Origin: Oscillospiraceae bacterium
Lineage (GTDB): Bacteria; Bacillota; Clostridia; Oscillospirales; Ruminococcaceae
Length of the DNA stretch: 6,880 nucleotides
Reading direction: 5' to 3'
Assembly (NCBI GenBank): GCA_016297165.1
Contig: JAEDHF010000096.1
Location: forward strand, 1-6,880
Shown piece by piece: positions 1-5,997 of this stretch. Under the pieces are notes generated by a model, which did not search any database, had not been told where the DNA came from, and saw only the letters and a program-made list of their open reading frames with translations. Position numbers and translations under genes: made by a program. Every line of letters begins with the position of its first letter. Positions within the stretch are counted from its first letter, which is position 1.

Positions 1-149
1 ATGACGGCTAAAGGCATAGTGCAGAGAAATGGGATAGGTTTTTAGAGGTGACCTACACTTATTATATCATAAACACTATATATTTTTCAAGATAATAAGC
101 TATATATTTGAAATATTTTTTTCAAAAGCTCCGGCTCCTTGAAACAAGC
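1..149. other. Left-edge AT-rich segment, no recognised gene
   Basis: No gene is recognised here. Plus-strand frame 1 is open from the window edge to a TAG at 43-45, followed one codon later by TGA at 49-51. It reads as a 14-residue tail (starting MTAKGIVQRN) that could be the end of a gene entering from the left, but it is too short to identify. From about 55 to 125 the sequence is very AT-rich. It has two copies of CTATATATTT and a weak TTTGAAA/TTTCAAA inverted repeat (107-113 and 120-126). Without GC pairs or a neighbouring gene these do not support a function. Confidence 0.3.
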
Positions 150-191
150 AATACGCAGACCTTGCGAACCGAAAAGTAAGGTCTGCGTATT
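150..191. terminator. Intrinsic terminator hairpin, possibly bidirectional
   Basis: A perfect 14-bp inverted repeat pairs AATACGCAGACCTT (150-163) with AAGGTCTGCGTATT (178-191) around a 14-nt loop. Read on the minus strand it lies about 90 nt past the amt-PII stop and is followed by the moderately T-rich TTGCTTGTTTC, so it is the likely end of the glnN-purF-amt operon. Read on the plus strand it is followed by CTTTTATAAT and could equally end a gene entering from the left. The hairpin is seen directly; its function in either direction is inferred from position. Confidence 0.8.
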
Positions 192-280
192 CTTTTATAA
201 TATTGCCCTTGCCGAAAGCTTAAAAATATAAAGAGTAAATAAAATGTTAGGAGGTCGGTATAAGGCAATATATGCGTTGT

Positions 281-2035
281 TTACGGATTATCCTGTAAAG
301 CGTCGTAGCCTTCCTCGCTTGTTCTTATCTTGAGTACATTTTCTACGTCGTAAACAAAGATTTTACCGTCGCCCACGTTACCTGTATAAAGGGCGTTCTT
401 AGCGGCAGTTACTACATCGCTGACAGGTACCTTGCAGATTACAACTTCCACCTTAACCTTAGGAAGGAGCTGAGGAGTTACCTTAACGCCACGATAGTAC
501 TGAGACTGACCCTTCTGCATACCGCAGCCCATGGTGTTTGTGACTGTCATACCGGTAATGCCGATTTCGTAAAGGGCATTCTTCAAAGCGTCGAAACGTT
601 CGATGTTGGTGATAATATCAACCTTAGTCATCTTTGTTCCGTCGGCAGCTACCGATACGCCATGCTTATGTTCAACAGGAACGGCCTGTTCGATAGGTGC
701 AACGGGAATAACGTTTGCAACTTCTTTTTCCTTGCCGGAAGCTGTTGTTTCAATGTGAGTTGAAGGAATAAAGTCTGCATAAGAGGAAGCGAGACCGTGC
801 TCGGTAAGGTCGAGACCTAAAACCTCCTCGTGACGTGTAACTCTGAGTCCGATTGTCTTCTTGATTACGAGGAATACAAGAGTCATTGTAACTGCTGCCC
901 ATCCTCCGACAGATACAACGCCGAGAGCCTGTGTTCCGAGAAGCTCGAAGCCGCCGCCGTAGAAAAGGCCTGTAAGACCGCAGTCGGGAACTGCTGTTGT
1001 AGCGAAAAGGCCAACAGCGAGAGTGCCCCAGATACCGTTGAGCATGTGTACAGCAACTGCACCGACAGGGTCGTCAACCTTAAGAACGTTATCAAGGAAC
1101 CAAACGCCGAATACTACTAAAAGACCGGATACGGTACCTACTGCTGCGGCACCTGCTGCGTCCATAACGTCACAGCCGGCTGTGATACCGACAAGACCTG
1201 CAAGGGAAGCGTTAAGGCACATTGAAACATCGGGCTTACCGTATTTTAACCATGTGAAAATCATACATACAACTGTTGCTACTGCGGGAGCGATTGTTGT
1301 TGTTGTGAAGATAGAAGCGAGCTGAGGACCGGAGGTTGCGGCTGCACCGTTGAAGCCGTACCAGCCGAACCAGAGAATGAAGCAGCCTAAAGCGCCGAGG
1401 GTAAGAGAATGGCCGGGGATAGCAACGGGCTTCTTGTCCTTCGTGAACTTACCGATACGGGGTCCGAGGAAGATTGCGCCGATAAGAGCTGCAATACCGC
1501 CAACCATGTGGATTGCGCAGGAGCCGGCGAAATCGTGGAAGCCGAGCTCGGAGAGCCAGCCGCCGCCCCAGATCCAGTGAGCCTCAATAGGATAAATCGC
1601 AAGGCTCATGATTGCGGAATAGATGCAGTAGGAGATGAATTTCGTTCTTTCTGCCATAGCACCGGAAACGATAGTAGCGGTGGTTGCGCAGAATACTAAG
1701 TTGAATACGAAGTTCGACCAGTTGAAGTTTGCGTAGTCGGTGAAAATGCTGAGGGAAGGCGTACCGATGAAACCGCCTATGTCATCGCCTAAAAGAAGGC
1801 TTGCGCCGAGAAGAACGAAAACTACTGTACCGATACAGAAGTCCATGAGGTTCTTCATTATGATGTTACCGGCGTTCTTGGCTCTTGTGAAGCCTGTTTC
1901 GACCATTGCGAAGCCTGCCTGCATAAAGAATACGAGGGCAGCTCCGATCAGGAACCAGATACCGAACATTTCGGAGTTGACCTGTTCCAGTAGCTCCGTG
2001 ATGTCAGGCGATAAAAGCTTGATAATTTCTGTCAT
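281..2035 (-). CDS. amt: Ammonium transporter with fused C-terminal PII signalling domain
   Basis: This is a 584-residue inner-membrane ammonium channel of the Amt/Mep/Rh family, last gene of the operon. Residues about 20-410 form the hydrophobic multi-helix Amt body. The pore twin histidines appear to be H176 (in DFAGSCAIHMVGG) and H330 (in VAVHMLNGIWGTL), with D168 of the DFAG signature. A polar linker (about 411-467) leads to a complete PII domain at about 468-580, with the T-loop QKG segment (507-509), the B-loop TGNVGDGKIFV (551-561) and the C-loop KIRTSEEG (569-576), so nucleotide binding looks preserved. The position matching the uridylylated Tyr51 of E. coli PII appears to be Val519, while a tyrosine matching Tyr46 is kept. 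The ATG lies 16 nt after the purF stop and has its own ribosome binding site. PII normally gates Amt by inserting its T-loop into the pore from the cytoplasm. Fusion would tether this sensor to the channel (inference). No separate glnK/glnB gene is in the window. Confidence 0.95.
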   Translation of the reverse strand: MTEIIKLLSPDITELLEQVNSEMFGIWFLIGAALVFFMQAGFAMVETGFTRAKNAGNIIMKNLMDFCIGTVVFVLLGASLLLGDDIGGFIGTPSLSIFTDYANFNWSNFVFNLVFCATTATIVSGAMAERTKFISYCIYSAIMSLAIYPIEAHWIWGGGWLSELGFHDFAGSCAIHMVGGIAALIGAIFLGPRIGKFTKDKKPVAIPGHSLTLGALGCFILWFGWYGFNGAAATSGPQLASIFTTTTIAPAVATVVCMIFTWLKYGKPDVSMCLNASLAGLVGITAGCDVMDAAGAAAVGTVSGLLVVFGVWFLDNVLKVDDPVGAVAVHMLNGIWGTLAVGLFATTAVPDCGLTGLFYGGGFELLGTQALGVVSVGGWAAVTMTLVFLVIKKTIGLRVTRHEEVLGLDLTEHGLASSYADFIPSTHIETTASGKEKEVANVIPVAPIEQAVPVEHKHGVSVAADGTKMTKVDIITNIERFDALKNALYEIGITGMTVTNTMGCGMQKGQSQYYRGVKVTPQLLPKVKVEVVICKVPVSDVVTAAKNALYTGNVGDGKIFVYDVENVLKIRTSEEGYDALQDNP

Positions 2036-2044
2036 TGTTGTGCA

Positions 2045-2051
2045 CCCTTTC
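2045..2051 (-). promoter_or_regulatory. Ribosome binding site of amt-PII
   Basis: On the minus strand GAAAGGG lies 9 nt before the ATG at 2035, within the 16-nt gap after the purF stop. It supports this start and independent initiation of the third gene on the shared transcript. Confidence 0.7.
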
Positions 2052-3485
2052 TTATGTAGTTATTTTGTGAATCTTTTGTTCAAATTTATTTTTCTGCGGT
2101 TTTTCCTTTATTTCTATAGGATAGCTTCCGCTGAAGCAGCCCTTGCATATTCCGAGGCTGCAGCCATCTGCAATATGCTCGGTGGCATTCAGGGAGAGAT
2201 AAGCGAGAGAATCAGCGCCGATTTCCTTCGCTATGTCTTCTACGCTGTCAAGGCGACAGGCTATAAGCTTATCCTCGGAATCTATATCTGTTCCGAAGTA
2301 GCAGGAATGCCTGAATGGGGGAGAGGATATTCTGACGTGCACCTCTTTTGCCCCTGCCTTCCTGAGAAGATTTACTATCCTTCCGCAGGTTGTTCCCCTT
2401 ACGATTGAATCGTCAATCATTATTACCCTTTTCCCACGGATATTCTCCTTTATAACGTTAAGCTTAAGATTAACTGCGTCCTCTCTGCTGTGCTGTTCGG
2501 GGAGAATAAAGCTTCTTCCTATATATCTGTTCTTTACGAAGCCTGTTCCGTAGGGGATACCGCTTTCCTCGGCGTAGCCCATGGCGGCGTCAAGACCCGA
2601 ATCGGGAACACCGATAACGATATCGGCGTCAACAGGACTTTCCTTTGCAAGGAATTTTCCTGCCCGTATTCTTGCGGTATGGACGGAAACCTTATCAATA
2701 ACGGAGTCGGGACGGGCGAAGTAGATATATTCGAAAATGCATATACTTCCTTTTTCCGAGCAGTGGGTGTCAATACTCTTAACGCCGTTTTCGTCGATAA
2801 CGACGATTTCGCCTGCCCTTATATCCCGTATGAATTCACCTCCTGCGGTATCTATAGCCGCCGATTCCGAGGCGACGATATAGCTTCCGTCGGAACGCTT
2901 ACCGATAGATAAAGGACGAAAGCCCATAGGGTCGCGGAAAGCGATAAGCTTCGTAGCGGTCATAAGCACGCAGGAGTAAGCGCCGCTGAGCTTTTTCATT
3001 GTTCTTTCAACCGCTTCCTCGGTGGAATTGCATTTCAGTCTTTCCGATACTATTTCGTAGGCGATTGCCTCCGTATCGGAGGTGCCGTGGAAAATTGCTC
3101 CCGAAAGCTCGAAGCCTTTCCTGAGACTGTCTGCGTTCACAAGGTTTCCGTTGTGGGCTAATGCAAGGTTACCCTTAATATGCCGTATTACGAGGGGTTG
3201 AATGTTATTGCGGCTGTTACCGCCGGTAGTGGAATAGCGGACGTGACCTACGGCAATATTACCGTTTTCGAGGGCGCCGAGAACGTCTCTTGAAAAAACC
3301 TCGGAAACGAGACCGTTATCCTTATGGGAGGAGAAAACTCCGTCGTCGCATACCGCAATACCGCAGCTTTCCTGCCCTCTGTGCTGGAGGGCGTAAAGCC
3401 CGAGGTAAACCGTACCTGCCACATTCTGTGATATCGGGGAATATATTCCGAATACACCACATTCCTCGTGTATTTCGCCCGTCAT
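2052..3485 (-). CDS. purF: Amidophosphoribosyltransferase (glutamine PRPP amidotransferase)
   Basis: PurF makes 5-phosphoribosylamine from PRPP and glutamine, the first committed step of purine synthesis, in the cytoplasm. The protein has 477 residues, the usual length. The N-terminal class II glutaminase domain (about 9-240) has catalytic Cys9 after an 8-residue propeptide ending EE, plus HRGQES (35-40), HVRYST (81-86), HNGNL (111-115) and SDTE (136-139). The C-terminal phosphoribosyltransferase domain carries VPDSG (293-297) and the PRPP loop VIMIDDSIVRGTT (354-366). Cys249, Cys395, Cys447 and Cys450 (the last two as CKGC) match the four iron-sulfur ligands of the Bacillus-type enzyme, so an oxygen-sensitive [4Fe-4S] form is expected. 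Its ATG overlaps the glnN stop by one base (TAATG) and the upstream SD is weak, so translation probably depends on coupling to glnN. The gene usually sits among pur genes; here it is between glnN and amt. Confidence 0.97.
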   Translation of the reverse strand: MTGEIHEECGVFGIYSPISQNVAGTVYLGLYALQHRGQESCGIAVCDDGVFSSHKDNGLVSEVFSRDVLGALENGNIAVGHVRYSTTGGNSRNNIQPLVIRHIKGNLALAHNGNLVNADSLRKGFELSGAIFHGTSDTEAIAYEIVSERLKCNSTEEAVERTMKKLSGAYSCVLMTATKLIAFRDPMGFRPLSIGKRSDGSYIVASESAAIDTAGGEFIRDIRAGEIVVIDENGVKSIDTHCSEKGSICIFEYIYFARPDSVIDKVSVHTARIRAGKFLAKESPVDADIVIGVPDSGLDAAMGYAEESGIPYGTGFVKNRYIGRSFILPEQHSREDAVNLKLNVIKENIRGKRVIMIDDSIVRGTTCGRIVNLLRKAGAKEVHVRISSPPFRHSCYFGTDIDSEDKLIACRLDSVEDIAKEIGADSLAYLSLNATEHIADGCSLGICKGCFSGSYPIEIKEKPQKNKFEQKIHKITT

Positions 3486-5578
3486 TATCTTACACCGAAT
3501 AAAAGCTCGCCGTAAGTAGGATAAGGCCAGTATTCAGCGGAGGTAAGGGTTTCTTCCTTATCGATAGCAGCTCTCAGCTCATCCATGGTTGTGATGATTT
3601 CGTCCTTAACGAATACCGAGAGCTTCTGCATATCGTCGATTTTTTCGGACTCGGAAAGCTTTTCTTCCAGCTTCTTAAGAGCCTTATAAGCGTCAGCGGA
3701 AAGCTTCGATAATTCCTTTGCTGTTTCTGCTTCATAGCTGCAGTCGATATCAGCGCCCATAGCCTTCTTGCCTGCGGCAACGGTTGAGAGCTTTTCGATA
3801 TAAGCGCTTATTGCGGGGAGTAAGTCCTTATGAGCCATATCAACCATTGTAAGAGCTTCGATATTTACTACCTTACAGTAGCTTTCGAGGTTGATTTCAT
3901 ATCTCGAACGGATTTCAACCTCTGTGAATACCTTGTGGGATGTAAAGAGGTCGATGTTCTTCTGATGAATGAAATAGGGAAGAGCGTCGGGAGTTGTCTT
4001 AAGGTTAAGAAGTCCTCTCTTTTCTGCCTCATCTACCCAAGCGCTGTCGTAGCCGTTGCCGTTAAAGATTACGTGCTGATGTTCAACGATTACTCTCTTT
4101 ACGAGATTATGTAAAGCGGAATCGAAATCGGCTGCATTTTCAAGCTCGTCGGCGAACTGCTTTAATTCCTCTGCTACTGCCGTATTAAGAACTGTGTTAC
4201 AGCCCGAAATAGAGTTAGCGGAGCCAAGCATACGGAATTCGAACTTGTTGCCTGTGAAGGCGAAGGGGGAGGTTCTGTTTCTGTCGGTGCTGTCCTTCGG
4301 GATTTTAGGAAGAACATGAACGCCTACTCTTAAAAGCTCCTTTTCCTTAGCGCCGTAGGGGGTATCGTTTTCGATAGCCTGAAGAACCTCGGAAAGCTCT
4401 GAGCCGATAAACATTGATACGATAGCAGGAGGTGCTTCGTTAGCGCCTAAACGGTGGTCGTTACCTGCGGAGGCTACGGAGATACGGAGTAAATCCTGAT
4501 AATCGTCAACAGCCTTGATTACTGCACAGAGGAATAAGAGGAACTGTGCGTTTTCGTAGGGTGTTTCGCCGGGCTCAAGAAGGTTAACGCCTGTATTTGT
4601 GCTGATTGACCAGTTATTATGCTTACCGGAGCCGTTAACGCCGTTGAAGGGCTTTTCGTGAAGGAGACATACAAGACCGTGCTTCTTAGCAACCTTCTGC
4701 ATAACCTCCATTGTAAGCTGATTGTGGTCGGCGGCAATATTTGTTGTAGTGAAAATAGGTGCAAGCTCATGCTGTGCGGGAGCAACCTCGTTGTGCTCGG
4801 TTTTTGCAAGAATACCAAGCTTCCAGAGCTCCTCGTTAAGGTCGTTCATAAACGCCTGTACACGGGGCTTGATAACGCCGAAGTAATGGTCGTCGAGCTC
4901 CTGTCCCTTTGGAGGCTTAGCGCCGAATAAGGTGCGTCCTGTGTATATAAGGTCCTTACGCTTGTCGTACATTTCCTTATCTACAAGGAAGTATTCCTGT
5001 TCGGGACCTACTGTTGTCTTAACAGAGGTAACATCTTCGTTTCCGAAAAGCTTAAGTACTCGTACAGCCTGCTTGTTGATAGCTTCCATAGAGCGAAGAA
5101 GAGGAGTCTTTTTGTCCAGCGCTTCGCCGCCGTAGGAACAGAAGGCTGTAGGAATACAGAGAACGCCATCCTTTATAAATGCAAAGGAGGTGGGGTCCCA
5201 TGCGGTGTAGCCTCTTGCCTCGAAGGTTGCTCTTAAGCCGCCGGAGGGGAAGCTTGATGCGTCGGGTTCGCCCTGGATAAGCTCCTTACCGGAGAATTCC
5301 ATAATTACTCGTCCGTCGGAAGCGGGGCTGATAAAGCTGTCGTGCTTCTCGGCTGTAATTCCTGTCATAGGCTGGAACCAGTGAGTGTAGTGGGTAGCGC
5401 CCTTTTCGATTGCCCAGTCCTTGATTGCATTGGCAACTACTGCCGCAGCAGAGGGGTCGAGACGCTTGCCGTTGTGAATGGCTGCCTGGACCTGCTTGAA
5501 GGTATCCTTAGGAAGGCGCGCTTTCATCACGCTTTCATTAAATACGTTCTCGCCGAATAAGTCCGTAACGTTTCTCAT
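3485..5578 (-). CDS. glnN: Type III glutamine synthetase (GSIII)
   Basis: Makes glutamine from glutamate, ammonia and ATP in the cytoplasm; first gene of the operon. The product has 697 residues, typical of the GSIII family (about 700) and far longer than the 440-470 residues of GlnA type I. Visible family motifs are an N-terminal GSIII region with ATFEARGYTAWDP (117-129), GPEQEYF (191-197) and NEVAPAQHELAP (263-274) with catalytic-site acidic residues, NGSGKHNNWS (315-324) in the ATP/glutamate region, GNDHRLGANEAPP (372-384) and RNRTSPFAFTG (433-443). A C-terminal helical extension ends in YWPYPTYGELLFG. The frame is open upstream to 5743, but I chose the ATG at 5576-5578 (MRNVTDLFGE) because GAAGGAA sits 5-6 nt before it, this is where family similarity starts, and the longer version would run through the promoter. 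The ATG at 5596 would leave its start without a good SD. Confidence 0.96.
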   Translation of the reverse strand: MRNVTDLFGENVFNESVMKARLPKDTFKQVQAAIHNGKRLDPSAAAVVANAIKDWAIEKGATHYTHWFQPMTGITAEKHDSFISPASDGRVIMEFSGKELIQGEPDASSFPSGGLRATFEARGYTAWDPTSFAFIKDGVLCIPTAFCSYGGEALDKKTPLLRSMEAINKQAVRVLKLFGNEDVTSVKTTVGPEQEYFLVDKEMYDKRKDLIYTGRTLFGAKPPKGQELDDHYFGVIKPRVQAFMNDLNEELWKLGILAKTEHNEVAPAQHELAPIFTTTNIAADHNQLTMEVMQKVAKKHGLVCLLHEKPFNGVNGSGKHNNWSISTNTGVNLLEPGETPYENAQFLLFLCAVIKAVDDYQDLLRISVASAGNDHRLGANEAPPAIVSMFIGSELSEVLQAIENDTPYGAKEKELLRVGVHVLPKIPKDSTDRNRTSPFAFTGNKFEFRMLGSANSISGCNTVLNTAVAEELKQFADELENAADFDSALHNLVKRVIVEHQHVIFNGNGYDSAWVDEAEKRGLLNLKTTPDALPYFIHQKNIDLFTSHKVFTEVEIRSRYEINLESYCKVVNIEALTMVDMAHKDLLPAISAYIEKLSTVAAGKKAMGADIDCSYEAETAKELSKLSADAYKALKKLEEKLSESEKIDDMQKLSVFVKDEIITTMDELRAAIDKEETLTSAEYWPYPTYGELLFGVR

Positions 5579-5583
5579 AGATG

Positions 5584-5590
5584 TTCCTTC
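5584..5590 (-). promoter_or_regulatory. Ribosome binding site of glnN
   Basis: Minus-strand GAAGGAA is spaced 5 nt from the ATG at 5578. It decides the start among three in-frame ATGs (5743, 5596, 5578). The same GAAGGA can pair with an upstream TCCTTC in the leader. Confidence 0.8.
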
Positions 5591-5647
5591 TTTCATTATT
5601 ATAGATAAGTGTGAAGGAGTCTGAATATTATTTAAGGAAAACTCCTT
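5584..5647 (-). promoter_or_regulatory. glnN leader with two mutually exclusive pairings
   Basis: In the roughly 75-nt predicted 5' leader, AAGGAGT (5647 to 5641) can pair with ACTCCTT (5620 to 5614) around a 20-nt loop. With a bulge this extends to GTGAA/TTCAC. The same 3' arm, as TCCTTC (5618 to 5613), can instead pair with the Shine-Dalgarno GAAGGA (5590 to 5585), hiding it. The complementarities are in the sequence. A switch between free and masked ribosome binding site is inference, and no poly-U tract or known riboswitch class is recognised. Confidence 0.35.
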
Positions 5648-5662
5648 TCGTTCACAATAGAG

Positions 5663-5691
5663 ATTATAGCACTGTGCTAAAATAAAGTCAA
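5663..5691 (-). promoter_or_regulatory. Vegetative promoter of the glnN-purF-amt operon
   Basis: On the minus strand, TTGACT (5691 to 5686) and TATAAT (5668 to 5663) are separated by 17 bp, a near-consensus housekeeping promoter. The start of transcription would be near 5656, giving a leader of about 75 nt before glnN. A perfect palindrome covers part of the spacer and the -10 hexamer. Confidence 0.88.
5667..5679. promoter_or_regulatory. 13-bp palindrome in the glnN promoter spacer (putative operator)
   Basis: TAGCACTGTGCTA is a perfect 6-1-6 palindrome lying between the -35 and -10 hexamers and touching the -10. This is a classic position for a repressor or a spacer-binding regulator. It does not match the Bacillus GlnR/TnrA consensus (TGTNA-N7-TNACA). 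An 8-bp half (TAGCACAG) recurs at 5967-5974 in the 5' leader of the divergent gene. The regulator is unknown. Confidence 0.5.
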
Positions 5692-5694
5692 TGG

Positions 5695-5707
5695 TTTTTG
5701 CAAGAAA
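5695..5707 (-). promoter_or_regulatory. TTGCAA box, proximal, glnN promoter
   Basis: On the minus strand this reads TTTCTTGCAAAAA, followed three bases later by the -35 TTGACT. It is an exact inverted copy of 5727-5739. The box centre is near -45 relative to the predicted start, an activator-like position. Confidence 0.6.
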
Positions 5708-5726
5708 ATTGAGAGAACGGATGTCA

Positions 5727-5739
5727 TTTCTTGCAAAAA
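5727..5739 (+). promoter_or_regulatory. TTGCAA box, distal, glnN promoter
   Basis: TTTCTTGCAAAAA on the plus strand is the perfect 13-bp inverted partner of 5695-5707. The dyad axes of the TTGCAA cores are 33 bp apart, about three helical turns. Confidence 0.6.
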
Positions 5740-5784
5740 TCAAAATATAATCAAAGAAAAAACCCTGTTTTTGGTAATAATAAC

Positions 5785-5800
5785 GAATTTTTCAAAATTC
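5785..5800. repeat. 16-bp AT-rich palindrome in mid-intergenic region
   Basis: GAATTTT (5785-5791) and AAAATTC (5794-5800) form a perfect 7-2-7 inverted repeat roughly midway between the two promoters. It could be a protein site or chance in AT-rich DNA. It has no T-tract and pairs too weakly for a terminator. Confidence 0.3.
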
Positions 5801-5830
5801 AGTCCTTCATTTGCCGAGTAGATGGTGTAA

Positions 5831-5839
5831 TTTTTGCAA
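5831..5839 (+). promoter_or_regulatory. Isolated TTGCAA half-box
   Basis: TTTTTGCAA matches the first nine bases of the boxes at 5882 and 5695 but then diverges (AACA instead of GAAA). It lies 51 bp upstream of the 5882 box in the same orientation. It may be a weaker auxiliary site. Confidence 0.3.
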
Positions 5840-5881
5840 AACAATAGCTCGAAAATAGTCAGATTATATTCAATTTGCACA

Positions 5882-5894
5882 TTTTTGCAAGAAA
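5882..5894 (+). promoter_or_regulatory. TTGCAA box, distal, gltB1 promoter
   Basis: TTTTTGCAAGAAA is identical to the 13 bases at 5695-5707. It pairs as an inverted repeat with 5903-5911. The dyad axes are 22 bp apart, about two helical turns. Confidence 0.6.
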
Positions 5895-5902
5895 CTAAAA
5901 AT

Positions 5903-5911
5903 TTTCTTGCA
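5903..5911 (+). promoter_or_regulatory. TTGCAA box, proximal, gltB1 promoter
   Basis: TTTCTTGCA is followed by four bases and CCATTGAC, exactly the arrangement at the glnN promoter on the other strand. Its centre is again near -45. The core here is TTGCAT rather than TTGCAA. Confidence 0.6.
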
Positions 5912-5918
5912 TTTCCCA

Positions 5919-5947
5919 TTGACAAAACTGCAACATAGTGGTATCAT
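5919..5947 (+). promoter_or_regulatory. Vegetative promoter of the gltB1-like gene
   Basis: TTGACA (5919-5924), a 17-bp spacer and TATCAT (5942-5947) give a strong housekeeping-type promoter. Transcription would start near 5954, leaving a leader of about 44 nt. Confidence 0.87.
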
Positions 5948-5980
5948 ATTAAAAGTAAATTGCGCATAGCACAGAAGAGA

Positions 5981-5989
5981 AAGGAAGGG
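5981..5989 (+). promoter_or_regulatory. Ribosome binding site of the gltB1-like gene
   Basis: AAGGAAGGG lies 8 nt before the ATG at 5998 and fixes the start. Together with the strong promoter it shows that initiation signals are intact, which argues against a long-decayed gene. Confidence 0.8.
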
Positions 5990-5997
5990 AACAATAT

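Noticed and set aside
200..271. ATATTGCC/GGCAATAT inverted repeat
   Set aside because: An 8-bp stem with a loop of about 60 nt and no T-tract; likely chance in AT-rich DNA.
244..333. 28-codon plus-strand frame with an AGGAGG at 249-254
   Set aside because: The AGGAGG lies inside this frame rather than before it and is 17 nt from the next ATG (272), which opens only eight codons; both overlap the amt 3' end.
830..1120. Cysteine-rich plus-strand frame (96 codons)
   Set aside because: The cysteines are the antisense reading of Ala/Thr-rich membrane helices of Amt (gca/aca runs); no SD and no independent support.
1740..2408. 222-codon plus-strand frame spanning the amt start and purF end
   Set aside because: It is antisense to two clear genes, crosses their junction and has no recognisable domain. 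It mirrors their codon pattern.
5579..5656. T-box, ANTAR dual-hairpin or glutamine riboswitch in the glnN leader
   Set aside because: No T-box bulge motif, no paired hexaloop hairpins followed by a terminator and no glnA-type riboswitch core could be seen; the leader is only about 75 nt.
5579..5743. Longer glnN start at 5743 adding 55 residues
   Set aside because: It would encode the promoter, palindrome and leader, has no SD, and the extra residues look unlike a GSIII N-terminus. The ATG at 5578 has GAAGGAA at good spacing.
5740..5925. 61-codon minus-strand frame in the intergenic region
   Set aside because: It is AT-rich and low in information, has no ribosome binding site, begins inside the gltB1 -35 element and runs through the TTGCAA boxes.
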